DNA of 64,000 bases from Njordibacter sp028825405 (GTDB lineage: Bacteria > Pseudomonadota > Gammaproteobacteria > Pseudomonadales > Balneatricaceae), in NCBI RefSeq assembly GCF_047730065.1, contig NZ_CP159829.1, forward strand, positions 1,736,001 to 1,800,000, read 5' to 3'. Made by a program: the position numbers and the translations under genes. Shown piece by piece: positions 35,613 through 45,055 of the stretch; positions within the stretch are counted from its first letter, which is position 1, and each line of letters opens with the position of its first letter. The notes beneath the pieces were generated by a model. The model saw only the letters and a program-made list of their open reading frames with translations, ran no database searches and was not told the DNA's origin.

Positions 35613-36041
35613 ATGAGTATTTACCAAAATATATTAGTCGCTATAGACCTTAACGAGGAAGCTGACCAAGTGATCCAAAGAGCTCATCAGCTGGCCTTGC
35701 AAAGCAGCGCAAAGTTAACTTTAGTGCACGTCACAGAACCATTAAGTTATGCCTATGGGGGCGACATGCCCATGGATTTATCGTCTATACAAACTGAACT
35801 GTATGATCAGGCGCAACAGCGCCTGAATGGCCTTGTGCAACAAAAACAGCTTGGTGAGGTAGATCAACTACTCCTATCAGGCCACATTAAAACAGAGGTT
35901 CATCGTGTCGCCACTGAGTTAAGTTCAGACCTTATTGTAGTCGGTAGCCATGGACGTCATGGCCTCGCACTATTGCTGGGCTCTACGTCTAATGGCATCT
36001 TACAAGGCGCAACTTGTGATGTTTTAGCGGTTAGGGTTTAG
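35613..36041 (+). CDS. Universal stress protein UspA family
   Basis: 142-residue single-domain Usp. It begins MSIYQNILVAIDLNEEADQV and carries the ATP-binding signature GSHGRHGLALLLGSTSNGIL with the G-x2-G-x9-G-(S/T) spacing. GGAGG seven bases before the ATG. Its 3' end overlaps the convergent uup by four bases, with no room for a separate terminator. Confidence 0.93.
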   Translation: MSIYQNILVAIDLNEEADQVIQRAHQLALQSSAKLTLVHVTEPLSYAYGGDMPMDLSSIQTELYDQAQQRLNGLVQQKQLGEVDQLLLSGHIKTEVHRVATELSSDLIVVGSHGRHGLALLLGSTSNGILQGATCDVLAVRV

Positions 36042-37939
36042 CCTTTCTGTAAAGCCTCAATTTCTATCCATCGATCCATTGTGGTCTCCAGTTGAGTCTC
36101 TTGGCTTGCCAGTTGCTCTAGACGCGCACTCACGTGGTCCTGCCCTTTACTGTAGAAATCAGCATGGCCGATTTCGTCCTGTAAAGCCTCTAGATCTGCT
36201 TCTATAGCCTCTACTTGCCCTGGCAACAAATCCAGCTCCCGCTGAACTTTATAACTCAGCTTGACCAAAGGCTTAGCTTTCTCTTTGGCCTTTAACGGCG
36301 TCGCTGCCATGCCTGTGGGTTTACTGTGGCCCTGCACTGTTGGCGCCATAAGCTTACCACCACGCCTCACCCAATCCGTATATCCACCAACAGAATCAGT
36401 AATGTGCCCTTGACCATCAAACACTAAGCACGAAGTCACCACTCGATCCAAAAAGGCACGGTCATGACTCACAAGTAATACAGTACCTGGGTAATTGGCC
36501 AGCATTTCTTCTAGTAATTCTAAGGTTTCAATATCAAGATCATTGGTAGGCTCATCTAGCACTAACATATTAGATGGCTTGCTAAACAAACGCGCCAATA
36601 ATAATCGATTTCGCTCACCGCCAGAAAGACTGCTGACAGGACTGCGGACACGTTTAGGAGAAAAAAGAAAATCTCCCAAATAACTCATCACATGGCGTTC
36701 TTTACCGTTAATATTAATGCTCTCACGGCCTTCAGCAAGGTTATCCATGACTGTCTTAGTGAGGTCTAATTGATCACGTAATTGATCAAAGTAAGCCACT
36801 TCCAGTTTGGTGCCCCGCTTGACCTTGCCAGACTTAGGCTCTAATTCACCCAGTATCACTTTGAGTAAGGTGGATTTGCCTACACCGTTAGCACCCACTA
36901 AGCCAATACGATCTAGTTTCAACAGGTTTAAATCAAAATTCTTGATCAACTGTTGCTCGCCGTAACCATGACTAACATTGTCTAACTCACACACGAGTTG
37001 GCCAGATTTAGCAGCTTGTGCATGCTGTAATTTCACATTACCCTGCCGTTCTCGGCGATCACCACGCTCTTTACGAAGTGATTCCAAAGCCCGGACACGT
37101 CCTTCGTTGCGGGTGCGGCGTGCTTTAATACCCTGTCGGATCCATACTTCTTCTTGCGCTAACTTTTTATCAAATAGAGCATTATGGCGATCTTCCTCCA
37201 TTAACTGCTGCTCACGATAAGCTAAGAACCGCTCGTAATCGCCTGGGAAGTAATTTAAGTGTCCACGGTCCAATTCTACAATTTTATTCGCCAATACTTG
37301 CAAGAAACTGCGGTCATGGGTAATAAATATAATGGCCCCGTTAAATTCTAATAGCTGTTTTTCTAGCCACTCAATAGCTAATATATCCAGATGGTTGGTA
37401 GGCTCGTCTAACAGCAATAGTGTGGGCTCGGATACCAAGGCTCGAGCTAAAGCAACACGCCGTCTCCAACCACCTGACAACTGGCTCAGAACTTGTGTGC
37501 CATCTAACTTAAGGCGAGTCAAGATGCGTTCGACCTTAGGTTCCATTTGCCAACCATCTAATTCGTCAATGCGGTGGCTCACAATTTCTAATTGTTTCAT
37601 AGCTTTGTCATCGAGCTCACCCATGGCGATCTCTTCATGACGCTTACGCAGTTCGTAAACTTCACCCATGCCCATCGCAACTAATTCATTGACACACAAG
37701 TCTTCACGATCAGGCAAATCTTGCTGTAAGTAGCCAATTTTGCACGCTGGACTGCGCCAAATAGAGCCACTATCTGGCAGTTGTTCACCCACCAATAGTT
37801 TGATAAGGCTTGATTTGCCTGCCCCATTGCGACCAATTAGACACACTCGATCACCCGCATCAATTTGTAAATCGACATCGTCAAGTATGGCCACATCGCC
37901 AAAAGCTAGATGGACTTGTTGTAAACGTAATAAATTCAT
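36038..37939 (-). CDS. uup: ABC-F ATPase Uup
   Basis: Soluble tandem ATPase of the ABC-F family, linked in E. coli to transposon precise excision and ribosome-related functions. 633 residues from the ATG at 37939 (CAGG seven bases upstream); an earlier in-frame start is unlikely. Two ABC domains: Walker A GRNGAGKSS and GANGVGKST, signatures LSGGWRRRV and LSGGERNRL, Walker B LLLLDEPTNHLD and MLVLDEPTNDLD. A charged interdomain linker is followed later by a C-terminal coiled-coil (about 560-633) that binds DNA in Uup. Confidence 0.95.
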   Translation of the reverse strand: MNLLRLQQVHLAFGDVAILDDVDLQIDAGDRVCLIGRNGAGKSSLIKLLVGEQLPDSGSIWRSPACKIGYLQQDLPDREDLCVNELVAMGMGEVYELRKRHEEIAMGELDDKAMKQLEIVSHRIDELDGWQMEPKVERILTRLKLDGTQVLSQLSGGWRRRVALARALVSEPTLLLLDEPTNHLDILAIEWLEKQLLEFNGAIIFITHDRSFLQVLANKIVELDRGHLNYFPGDYERFLAYREQQLMEEDRHNALFDKKLAQEEVWIRQGIKARRTRNEGRVRALESLRKERGDRRERQGNVKLQHAQAAKSGQLVCELDNVSHGYGEQQLIKNFDLNLLKLDRIGLVGANGVGKSTLLKVILGELEPKSGKVKRGTKLEVAYFDQLRDQLDLTKTVMDNLAEGRESININGKERHVMSYLGDFLFSPKRVRSPVSSLSGGERNRLLLARLFSKPSNMLVLDEPTNDLDIETLELLEEMLANYPGTVLLVSHDRAFLDRVVTSCLVFDGQGHITDSVGGYTDWVRRGGKLMAPTVQGHSKPTGMAATPLKAKEKAKPLVKLSYKVQRELDLLPGQVEAIEADLEALQDEIGHADFYSKGQDHVSARLEQLASQETQLETTMDRWIEIEALQKG

Positions 37940-38000
37940 CGAAAAACCTGAGTAAAAAATCACTAGCCACCTCGAACTTAAGTTACCGGTGGACTATTGA

Positions 38001-38046
38001 CTAAACTAAATTAACTAAACTAAACTAAACTCAAACACCTAAACTA
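38001..38046. repeat. Imperfect 5-bp (CTAAA) tandem array
   Basis: Repeated CTAAA units with variants between uup and the gene at 38214, on the upstream side of both. Short and imperfect. Confidence 0.6.
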
Positions 38047-38213
38047 ATCTTATTATAACGTTTCTTAGGGGTGTTCAGATACTTAAAGGTCGTAAAACAA
38101 GACCAAAGAATGATTATTTCAAGTCACTACAAGTGGTACCATCTTGCCCATGTTAGATTTAACAGATTTATGTCGCCCCACTCGAAACCATTGGCTTTAC
38201 TAAGGCTTATTTA

Positions 38214-38786
38214 ATGACTGACGATAGCCTCAATAAAGACAATGATTTGGGTGACTTTAACCACATCAAAGATACTTTGACGATGTTGGGTATAACCATC
38301 GCTCAAATTCGCACGAGCTTAAGTGATAGTAACGCCAATGTTGATACCTTGAGCAGTGCATTCGCACAAATTGCTGACCACGTTTTAACCATCCATGATT
38401 CAGCCGCTGCTATTTCTAGTGTCGAGCCCAAAGCCCAATTAGAACTAGAATTAATTCAGGCCGCCTCAACAGCTGCAAAAGCGAAGGTTAATAACGCCGT
38501 TGTAGATTTTCAATTTTTTGATCGACTCGATCAACGCCTTGGACATGTTATTAAAAGCCTAGACGACATGTCCGCGTTAATTCAAAACCCAGACCGATTG
38601 CAAGATCCAGTGGCATGGATGGAGCTACAGTCTAATCTGCACGACTCCTATTCGATGGAATCTGAACGCTTGATGTTTGCGTCCATCATGGGTGGGGCCA
38701 GCATTGAAGAGGCTATTGCCATCTATCATGCTAGTAGCCCAGATCCAGCAGACGAATCTGAAGCTGATGACGTTGAAATGTTCTAA
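38214..38786 (+). CDS. Hypothetical protein, 190 residues
   Basis: Soluble, acidic, mostly helical protein with no signal peptide. The segment VVDFQFFDRLDQRLGHVIKS in the middle recalls helical proteins that carry a Q-F-x-D core, such as the phosphatase CheZ, but this is a loose resemblance. The C-terminus is acidic (DPADESEADDVEMF). AAGG lies eight bases before the ATG. The tatD start lies within its last 20 bases, so the two are coupled. Confidence 0.7.
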   Translation: MTDDSLNKDNDLGDFNHIKDTLTMLGITIAQIRTSLSDSNANVDTLSSAFAQIADHVLTIHDSAAAISSVEPKAQLELELIQAASTAAKAKVNNAVVDFQFFDRLDQRLGHVIKSLDDMSALIQNPDRLQDPVAWMELQSNLHDSYSMESERLMFASIMGGASIEEAIAIYHASSPDPADESEADDVEMF

Positions 38787-39576
38787 TATAACTGACATTG
38801 GTGTCAACTTAACTAATGCTCGTTTCCACAAAGACCTTCACGCAACCTTGCTACGTAGCCTTGGCGCAGGCGTATACCGTAACATTATCACGGGCACCTG
38901 TGTCCACACTAGCCAACAAGCACTGGCCCTGGCCTTAGACCATAGTTTGCCTTGCGAACGCTATGCTACCGCCGGCTTCCACCCCCACAATGCCAGTGAC
39001 AATAACCCAGAGTCATGGCAACACTTAGTTCAGCTGTGGCAGCATCCGAAAGTGGTGGCCATTGGCGAAACAGGGTTAGATTTTAATCGTAATTTCTCTA
39101 CTCCAACTCAACAACTCGATAGCTTTGAACAACACCTCCAAGTGGCAAAAGACATTCAATTACCATTATTTTTGCATGAGCGTGATGCCGCTGGTGAGTT
39201 TTTAGAGCTCCTCACGCAATACCGAAGTGGTTTTGGCAAAGCGGTATTGCATTGCTTTACTGGTACTGAGACCTTTTTAAAGCAACTTTTAGACCTTGAT
39301 ATTCACATTGGCATTACCGGATGGATTTGTGACGAACGTCGAGGAGAACACTTACGGACAGCCGTGAGACTGATCCCTCACCAACGACTCATGCTAGAAA
39401 CAGACGCCCCCTATCTTTTGCCCAGGGATATGCGCCCAAAACCAAAATCTAGCCGCAATGAACCTGCCTATTTGACACATATTTTAGAACGTGTGGCTCA
39501 TTTGAGGGGGCAAACCATAGATGAACTAGCGCAACAAACTGAGGTCACAGTAAATGATTTTTTTAGTTTGGATTAA
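38767..39576 (+). CDS. tatD: TatD-type 3'-5' exonuclease/metal-dependent hydrolase
   Basis: 269 residues from the ATG at 38767, overlapping the upstream gene by 20 bases. Very close to E. coli TatD: DIGVNLTNARF, TAGFHPHNASD, AIGETGLDFNRNFSTPTQQ, VLHCFTGTETFL, IGITGWICDERRG, LETDAPYLLPRD and SRNEPAYL. TatD, unlike its paralogues YcfH and YjjV, lacks the N-terminal HxH; that is also the case here. Known activity is DNA/RNA exonuclease with a role in oxidative damage repair. It converges on the glutaredoxin-like gene, with a four-base overlap. Confidence 0.93.
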   Translation: MTLKCSNITDIGVNLTNARFHKDLHATLLRSLGAGVYRNIITGTCVHTSQQALALALDHSLPCERYATAGFHPHNASDNNPESWQHLVQLWQHPKVVAIGETGLDFNRNFSTPTQQLDSFEQHLQVAKDIQLPLFLHERDAAGEFLELLTQYRSGFGKAVLHCFTGTETFLKQLLDLDIHIGITGWICDERRGEHLRTAVRLIPHQRLMLETDAPYLLPRDMRPKPKSSRNEPAYLTHILERVAHLRGQTIDELAQQTEVTVNDFFSLD

Positions 39577-39809
39577 AAGGCCTTAACCGCAAGTTCATCA
39601 AACGGCCAACATAACTCTGCTTGGCTCTTAGGACAGCGTAACACAGGAATTTTAATACCATAACGCGCGATCAAGTCATCGGTTTGTGCTATATCAATTA
39701 ACTCAACTTCTACTTGCGAAAGGTCTAAACAGCCGGCAATTAATGCCTCAGCCAAGTCACACAGATGACAACCTGGCGTGCCTAATAATTCCAATTGACG
39801 TATCGACAT
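39573..39809 (-). CDS. Glutaredoxin-like protein (DUF836 family)
   Basis: 78-residue thioredoxin-fold protein with a redox-active motif Cys14-His-Leu-Cys17 in LLGTPGCHLCDLAEALI and a conserved IPVLRC (cis-Pro) segment. It starts two bases after the stop of the PuuR-like regulator. Physiological partner unknown. Confidence 0.88.
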   Translation of the reverse strand: MSIRQLELLGTPGCHLCDLAEALIAGCLDLSQVEVELIDIAQTDDLIARYGIKIPVLRCPKSQAELCWPFDELAVKAF

Positions 39810-39811
39810 AA

Positions 39812-40360
39812 TTAAACGCTGGCAGGGTTGTTGACACTAACCAGAACACAAGGCTGATCGTCTAAATTACGGAAACGGTGAGGCTGGGAGCTAGTGAAAT
39901 AGTAGCCATCCCCTGGGTGTAATATGGTCACTTGCTCTGACACGGTCACTTCCAAGCTGCCGCTAATAATGATGCCCGCTTCTTCTCCTTCGTGCTGCAA
40001 CATATCCACTCCAGTATCTGCTCCTGAAGGATAGGTTTCATGCAGTAACGATAGAGAACGCGGGTCATGATTGTAACCGACTAAACGCATGGCTACCTTA
40101 CCTGAGCCCATATCTGGCAATTCATGACTTTTATAAAACACTTGCTGCTGCGCAGGTATTTCTTCAACAAAAAAGGATTGCAATGACATCGGCACGCCAT
40201 CGAGCACTTTTTTCAAAGAACTCACAGATGGGCTCACACGATTTTGTTCAATCAATGAAATGGTGCTATTGGTTACCCCAGCCCGCTTAGCCAATTCTCG
40301 CTGAGATAGACCACGCTTTTTACGCACCATTTTAAGGCGCGCTCCAACATCAAGGCTCAA
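39812..40360 (-). CDS. XRE-cupin transcriptional regulator, PuuR-like
   Basis: 182 residues: N-terminal helix-turn-helix (GLSQRELAKRAGVTNSTISLIEQ, about 17-39) and C-terminal cupin domain (HEGEEAGIIISGSLEV, PGDGYYFTSSQPHRFRN). It resembles PuuR, the putrescine-degradation repressor, but no polyamine genes are nearby. The start is TTG at 40360: the helix-turn-helix requires this N-terminus, no ATG is available upstream, and GAGGA lies eight bases before it. It overlaps the rmuC 3' end by 11 bases. Confidence 0.88.
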   Translation of the reverse strand: MSLDVGARLKMVRKKRGLSQRELAKRAGVTNSTISLIEQNRVSPSVSSLKKVLDGVPMSLQSFFVEEIPAQQQVFYKSHELPDMGSGKVAMRLVGYNHDPRSLSLLHETYPSGADTGVDMLQHEGEEAGIIISGSLEVTVSEQVTILHPGDGYYFTSSQPHRFRNLDDQPCVLVSVNNPASV

Positions 40361-41747
40361 GGCCCATGTCCTCTTCGCTGGCCTTTTCTATTAATGCTTC
40401 TGGTAGCGCCTTCTTGGGCTGAATGCCCCCTAGATTAACGATCTTTTGAGCTCGGCTAATGAGGTTGCCTCGGCCTGAAGATAAACGTTTATGAGCGATA
40501 TCATAGGCATCTTGAGCACGAATAAGGTGGCTACCAACATGATCCATTGAGGTTACAAAATCAACCAGCTTTTTATGCATTTCTTCAGCTTGTAGGGCAA
40601 TTTGTTTGGCATTTTGACTCTGCTTTTCGTAACGCCATATGTTGTGAATCGTGCGTAGCACCATTAATAAGGTCGCAGGACTGACCAACATAATATTATT
40701 CTTCATAGCACTGACGAATAAATCTGAATCTGCTTGTAAGGCCAACATATAGGCCGATTCTATCGGAATAAATAACAGCACATAATCTAAACTAGAAACC
40801 CCTTCAGCACTTTCATAAGATTTACCACTGAGGCCTTTGATATGGGCTTTCACAGAGGCTAAGTGGTCGGCTAAAGCAGAACTGCGCTGAGCATCATCTT
40901 CAGCATTTTGATATCGCTCGTAAGCCACTAAGGTGACTTTTGCATCCACTACCACATCTTTATTTTCTGGCATGTGGATGACCACATCTGGCTGCAAGCG
41001 TTTACCATCGGTTTGCGTCAGGTTAACTTGACTATGGTATTCGTGATCCTTACGCAGACCTGATTGCTCCAATACTTGTTCTAATACCATTTCACCCCAA
41101 TTACCTTGGGCTTTATTATCACCTTTGAGCGCCTTAGTTAGGTTAATAGCATCACTGCTAAGCTTATTATTTAACTCTAATAAGCTATTAATTTGTTGGG
41201 TTAAACCTGCTCGATCACGTGCATCTTTGTCATAAACATCATCAACCTTCTTGCGAAAGTCACCCAACTGCTGCTTTAAGGGATTCAGTAAATGACCGAG
41301 TTGGTCCTGATTTTGGGAAGACAACTGATGCGCTTGCTGTTTCAAGGAAGACTCAGCAAATTGTTTAAGGTAGGCATCAAAAGTTTGCTGCGATTGCTGC
41401 TGCTGTTGCTGCTGCAACTGATGAGCCTCTTGCTGTGCTTCAAGCCGAGTTTGTAAACTCGCATTGTCCACGGATAATTGCCCCAGTTGGGCCTGTATTT
41501 GGGTGTGCTTTAGTTGTGATTCTTGCACTTGGGTTTGTAACAGTGCGGCTTCTGCTTGTGCTTGCTCAAGTTTAACTTCTAGCTGCGCCATAGTGAGTTG
41601 CTGGCTGATAGATTTCTCCAGCGCTGCAGCGTTTGCATCATTGCCAGACGCTTGACTGACATCATTATTAACTCGAGCGCGCCGCGCAAAATAAATAGCA
41701 ATTAAAGCCATTAATCCAGCAAAAGCCCACACCATATAGTCAATCAT
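40350..41747 (-). CDS. rmuC: DNA recombination protein RmuC
   Basis: 465-residue protein with an N-terminal membrane helix (MVWAFAGLMALIAIYFA), a long glutamine-rich coiled coil (about 45-215, including a run of seven Q), and the RmuC nuclease-like domain: GNWGEMVLEQVLEQSGL, LQPDVVIHMPENKDVVVDAKV, YVLLFIPIESAY, VSPATLLMVLRTI. RmuC limits inversions at short repeats in E. coli. It starts one base after the stop of the small membrane protein gene. Confidence 0.95.
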   Translation of the reverse strand: MIDYMVWAFAGLMALIAIYFARRARVNNDVSQASGNDANAAALEKSISQQLTMAQLEVKLEQAQAEAALLQTQVQESQLKHTQIQAQLGQLSVDNASLQTRLEAQQEAHQLQQQQQQQSQQTFDAYLKQFAESSLKQQAHQLSSQNQDQLGHLLNPLKQQLGDFRKKVDDVYDKDARDRAGLTQQINSLLELNNKLSSDAINLTKALKGDNKAQGNWGEMVLEQVLEQSGLRKDHEYHSQVNLTQTDGKRLQPDVVIHMPENKDVVVDAKVTLVAYERYQNAEDDAQRSSALADHLASVKAHIKGLSGKSYESAEGVSSLDYVLLFIPIESAYMLALQADSDLFVSAMKNNIMLVSPATLLMVLRTIHNIWRYEKQSQNAKQIALQAEEMHKKLVDFVTSMDHVGSHLIRAQDAYDIAHKRLSSGRGNLISRAQKIVNLGGIQPKKALPEALIEKASEEDMGLEP

Positions 41748-41748
41748 T

Positions 41749-42126
41749 TTATACCATCCAACCTTGCACCATCGGCACCAGACCTATCAAAGATAAGCCA
41801 GTGTATAGCAGGCTACCCAGCTTTGGCTTTAGCATGCGGCACAGCAATATATAGTAAGCCGCCGGAAAAGTGATGACTAAAAAGCTAACAGGAATCCACC
41901 AAGTTAGATTTTGGCCACCATAAACTAAACTTGCAATGAGTGCGATGGCTGCCAGATTACCCACCGCTAGGTAGAGACCTGACACCTTAGCCATGTCTTC
42001 ACTGCCTTCAGAGGTTTCAAAAGCTTGTTGGTTGTAGGTTAATACGTCATGGCTAACTTGGCGCGCACTGAGGGTGGCCCCCATGGCAAACACACCCGTG
42101 AAGGTGAAAATATAAATCGGTTCCAT
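41749..42126 (-). CDS. Small integral membrane protein, 125 residues
   Basis: Four predicted membrane segments: IYIFTFTGVFAMGATL, LYLAVGNLAAIALIASLVYG, WWIPVSFLVITFPAAYYILL, and GLSLIGLVPMVQGWMV. The ATG at 42126 is favoured because GGAAAG lies six bases upstream; the ATG at 42132 would touch that site. No family recognised. Operon with rmuC, to which it is nearly adjacent. Confidence 0.72.
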   Translation of the reverse strand: MEPIYIFTFTGVFAMGATLSARQVSHDVLTYNQQAFETSEGSEDMAKVSGLYLAVGNLAAIALIASLVYGGQNLTWWIPVSFLVITFPAAYYILLCRMLKPKLGSLLYTGLSLIGLVPMVQGWMV

Positions 42127-42147
42127 GTGCATCTTTCCGTGTCAATG

Positions 42148-42177
42148 TGATGAGGGACAATTTGATGAGGGACAATG
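42148..42177. repeat. 15-bp direct repeat, two copies
   Basis: TGATGAGGGACAATT followed directly by TGATGAGGGACAATG, in the short gap between the small membrane protein gene and the unknown gene ending at 42187. Confidence 0.8.
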
Positions 42178-42186
42178 GTAACAAAT

Positions 42187-42819
42187 TTAATGCAGCGCTT
42201 CACCCAATGCGGGGCGCTTTGGCCGCAGCAAATCAAATTGTTTGCGCAACTCAATTAAAGGTTTGAGCCCGTGATCTAGCGGATCTTCTGGCAAGTCTAG
42301 CCAGTTAACACTATGAATTCGGGTCATCAGATCGTATTCGCCCACAATTGCATCTAAGAACATAAGCGCCGCATCAGTTTGAGGGGCGTCATCAACGATG
42401 GGCAGATCATCTAGGTATAGATCTAAATGTAATTCTTCACCTATGTTGCGCAAACCAAAAAATAACTCATTCAGCTCTAACACAGCATCACCAATTTCTA
42501 TGGCTTCTGGAATATTTTCTATCCTTGGGTTAAAAGCAAGAACTTTGATCTGACTTATTTTTGGCGCTGCAGCCACAAGAAATAAAACCGTATCAATACT
42601 TTGACTATACCCATCGCAACCAAATACGAGTTCTATGCCAGTTCCAGACTCGTCACGCGCACAAAATACCGTCAAGTGAGGATCTATATCTGACAGTTGA
42701 TGCTGCACTTCTTCAAGTAACCCATGAGCCAATTCTGATTCTTCATCCACTAAACTTAGCAATTGATCGGCATTACCGCTCACAAGTTGCCAAAAGTTCT
42801 TTACTGGGGAGTTATTCAT
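42187..42819 (-). CDS. Hypothetical protein, 210 residues
   Basis: Acidic soluble protein without signal peptide. Segments: ELAHGLLEEVQHQLSDIDPHL, LVFGCDGYSQSIDTVLFLVA, AFNPRIENIPEAIEIGDAVLE and EELHLDLYLDDLPIVDD. The C-terminal part (DAIVGEYDLMTRIHSVNWL) looks like a conserved core of a family of unknown function seen in gammaproteobacteria, but I cannot name it. It stands about 80 bases downstream of the rpsA terminator. Confidence 0.7.
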   Translation of the reverse strand: MNNSPVKNFWQLVSGNADQLLSLVDEESELAHGLLEEVQHQLSDIDPHLTVFCARDESGTGIELVFGCDGYSQSIDTVLFLVAAAPKISQIKVLAFNPRIENIPEAIEIGDAVLELNELFFGLRNIGEELHLDLYLDDLPIVDDAPQTDAALMFLDAIVGEYDLMTRIHSVNWLDLPEDPLDHGLKPLIELRKQFDLLRPKRPALGEALH

Positions 42820-42899
42820 AACAATTTTTCACATACTCAAACAAGTCTCTAGTTAGCACTTTTGTCAACACAAAAGGCGGCACAACCAAGACGTAACGT

Positions 42900-42928
42900 A
42901 AAAGGGAGCGCCGAAGCACTCCCCTTTT
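42900..42928 (-). terminator. Intrinsic terminator of rpsA with UUCG tetraloop
   Basis: On the minus strand AAAAGGGGAGTGC-TTCG-GCGCTCCCTTTT: a long stem with one bulged G and one G-T pair, closed by the very stable C(UUCG)G loop, 21 bases after the rpsA stop. Confidence 0.88.
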
Positions 42929-42948
42929 AAAGTACAGATTTTAGTCGC

Positions 42949-44625
42949 TTATTGCTTACCCATCTGCGCCTTAATCAAGTCACCAATAGTAGTAGGACCA
43001 TCAGCAGTCACATCCATTTCGCGAACATCACGAATGGCTTGCTTCTCGTCTGCTACATCCTTGGCCTTGATAGACAAATTAATGGAGCGATTACGACGGT
43101 CAACAGCTACAATCTTAGCTTCAACGCTGTCACCAACCTTAAGTTCGTTGCGAGCATCTTCGATTCGATCGATGCTAATTTCAGAAGCTTTTAGGATGGC
43201 GTCGATGCCTTCAGTAAGCTCAATGACGGCTTCTTTAGCTTCAACAGACTTAACGATACCATTAACAATGGTGCCACGCTCATTAGCCGCTGCATACTCG
43301 CTAAATGGATCACTTTCTTGTTGCTTGATGCCCAAAGAAATACGCTCTTTCTCAGAGTCTACAGACAAGATCACTGCACTCACTTCATCACCCTTCTTAT
43401 AGTCGCGAAGGGCAGCTTCGCCTTCCACTTCCCAAGAAATGTCAGACATGTGAACTAAACCATCCAGATCGCCTTCTAGGCCAACGAAGATGCCAAAGTC
43501 AGTGATGGTTTTGATGTTGCCAACAACCTTGTCACCCGCTGCATACTTCTCAGCAAATTCAGCCCATGGGTTACCCACACATTGCTTGATGCCTAAAGAG
43601 ATACGGCGACGTTCTTGGTCAACATCCAAGATCATCACTTCCATAGCGTCACCAACATTAACGACTTTAGAAGGATGGATATTCTTGTTAGTCCAAGACA
43701 TTTCAGACACGTGTACCAAACCTTCAACGCCATCTTCAATAGAAGCAAAGCAACCGTAATCGGTTAGGTTAGTTACAGTGGCTTGCACACGGTGGCCATT
43801 CGGGTAGCGGGCTTTAATCGATGCCCATGGATCTTCTTGCAACTGCTTAAGACCTAAAGATAAACGACCACTGTCTTTGTCAAATTTGATAACACGAACA
43901 GTAATTTCGTCTCCAGGGTTCAACATGTCGCTTGGGTGCGCAATGCGCTTCCAAGCCATATCAGTAATATGCAAAAGACCGTCAACACCACCAAGGTCTA
44001 CGAAAGCACCGTAGTTGGTTAGGTTTTTAACGTATCCTGTGACGTCCATACCTTCTTCAATGCTCGCCAGCAATTCATCGCGTTGTGCGCTATTCGCTTC
44101 TTGCATGACTGCCCGGCGCGATACAACGACGTTATTACGCTTTTGATCCAGCTTAATCAGCTTGAATTCAAGTTCCTGGCCTTCTAAGTGATCAACATCA
44201 CGTACTGGACGCACATCGACTAAGGAACCAGGTAAGAAACCCTGAATGTTGTTGATGGCAACAGTAAAGCCGCCCTTAACCTTGCCGTTGATAACGCCAG
44301 TAATGGTCGCTTCTTCGTCAAAGGCAGTTTGCAATTCATCCCACGCTTCGGCGCGCTTGGCCTTTTCACGTGAAAGTTTGGTCTCACCAGTGCCATCTTC
44401 AACACTTTCTAAAGACACCTTGATTTGATCGCCGATCTTCACTTCTATTTCACGAGAATCGTTGTAGAATTCTTCAATAGGAATGATGGCTTCAGACTTA
44501 AGGCCTGCGTGTACTGTTACCCAGTCACCGTCGATGTCTAACACGGTGCCCGTAAGAACGGCACCAGGACGCATTTCAACAGCTACTAAGGATTCTTCAA
44601 ATAGATCTGCAAAGCTTTCGCTCAT
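42949..44625 (-). CDS. rpsA: 30S ribosomal protein S1
   Basis: 558 residues with six S1 RNA-binding repeats, the full gammaproteobacterial form (MSESFADLFEESLVAVEMRPG start; repeats such as GAFVDLGGVDGLLHITDMAWKR, GCFASIEDGVEGLVHVSEMSW, GIFVGLEGDLDGLVHMSDISWE). It binds mRNA leaders for translation initiation. No Shine-Dalgarno precedes the ATG, as in E. coli rpsA, where S1 autoregulates a structured SD-poor leader. The usual upstream neighbour cmk and the downstream ihfB are both absent; the gene has its own promoter and terminator here. Confidence 0.97.
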   Translation of the reverse strand: MSESFADLFEESLVAVEMRPGAVLTGTVLDIDGDWVTVHAGLKSEAIIPIEEFYNDSREIEVKIGDQIKVSLESVEDGTGETKLSREKAKRAEAWDELQTAFDEEATITGVINGKVKGGFTVAINNIQGFLPGSLVDVRPVRDVDHLEGQELEFKLIKLDQKRNNVVVSRRAVMQEANSAQRDELLASIEEGMDVTGYVKNLTNYGAFVDLGGVDGLLHITDMAWKRIAHPSDMLNPGDEITVRVIKFDKDSGRLSLGLKQLQEDPWASIKARYPNGHRVQATVTNLTDYGCFASIEDGVEGLVHVSEMSWTNKNIHPSKVVNVGDAMEVMILDVDQERRRISLGIKQCVGNPWAEFAEKYAAGDKVVGNIKTITDFGIFVGLEGDLDGLVHMSDISWEVEGEAALRDYKKGDEVSAVILSVDSEKERISLGIKQQESDPFSEYAAANERGTIVNGIVKSVEAKEAVIELTEGIDAILKASEISIDRIEDARNELKVGDSVEAKIVAVDRRNRSINLSIKAKDVADEKQAIRDVREMDVTADGPTTIGDLIKAQMGKQ

Positions 44626-44773
44626 GTTTTATACCAGACGTTGGGCAAGTCAAAAAGGCTCGCGAAACAACGCTCGTTTAGCCTGAAGGTCAGTTGCAAC
44701 AGGGAAGTTAAATGGACGCGATGTGTCAGGAACTGACGCCTAATATGACACTAACGAATTTTGCGCGCGCGAT

Positions 44774-44802
44774 ATTATACATTTTCCCTTGATATACATC
44801 AA
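44774..44802 (-). promoter_or_regulatory. rpsA promoter with GC-rich discriminator
   Basis: Minus strand: -35 TTGATG (44802-44797), 17-base spacer, perfect -10 TATAAT (44779-44774), then ATCGCGCGCGC, a GC discriminator typical of stringently regulated ribosomal genes. The predicted leader to the ATG is about 140 bases. The rest of the 430-base gap up to 45055 shows no gene. Confidence 0.8.
44789..44802. promoter_or_regulatory. Consensus FNR/ANR box over the rpsA -35
   Basis: TTGATATACATCAA matches the FNR consensus TTGAT-N4-ATCAA at every defined base. It overlaps the -35 of the rpsA promoter and is centred near -28, a position suited to repression. Confidence 0.55.
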
Positions 44803-45055
44803 CTCGAGATAGGACTTGCTCATTTCCCAATACTCCCTTTACTTAGGCCAAGTAGGGTTTAAAAACGAGTCACCCCAGCAAAGACGCTTTAAGCCATAAA
44901 CTTGGGCTGATGTTATTTAGTCAGACAGGGACAATACTGAGAAATTCGAGGCCAAGGCTGCAACCAATAACGAGCCATAAAAAAGTGATAGACTCGTGTT
45001 TTAAAACTATAAATCTATTCTTTTATCTAACTCTTGTTAAACTAATGACAATAAA

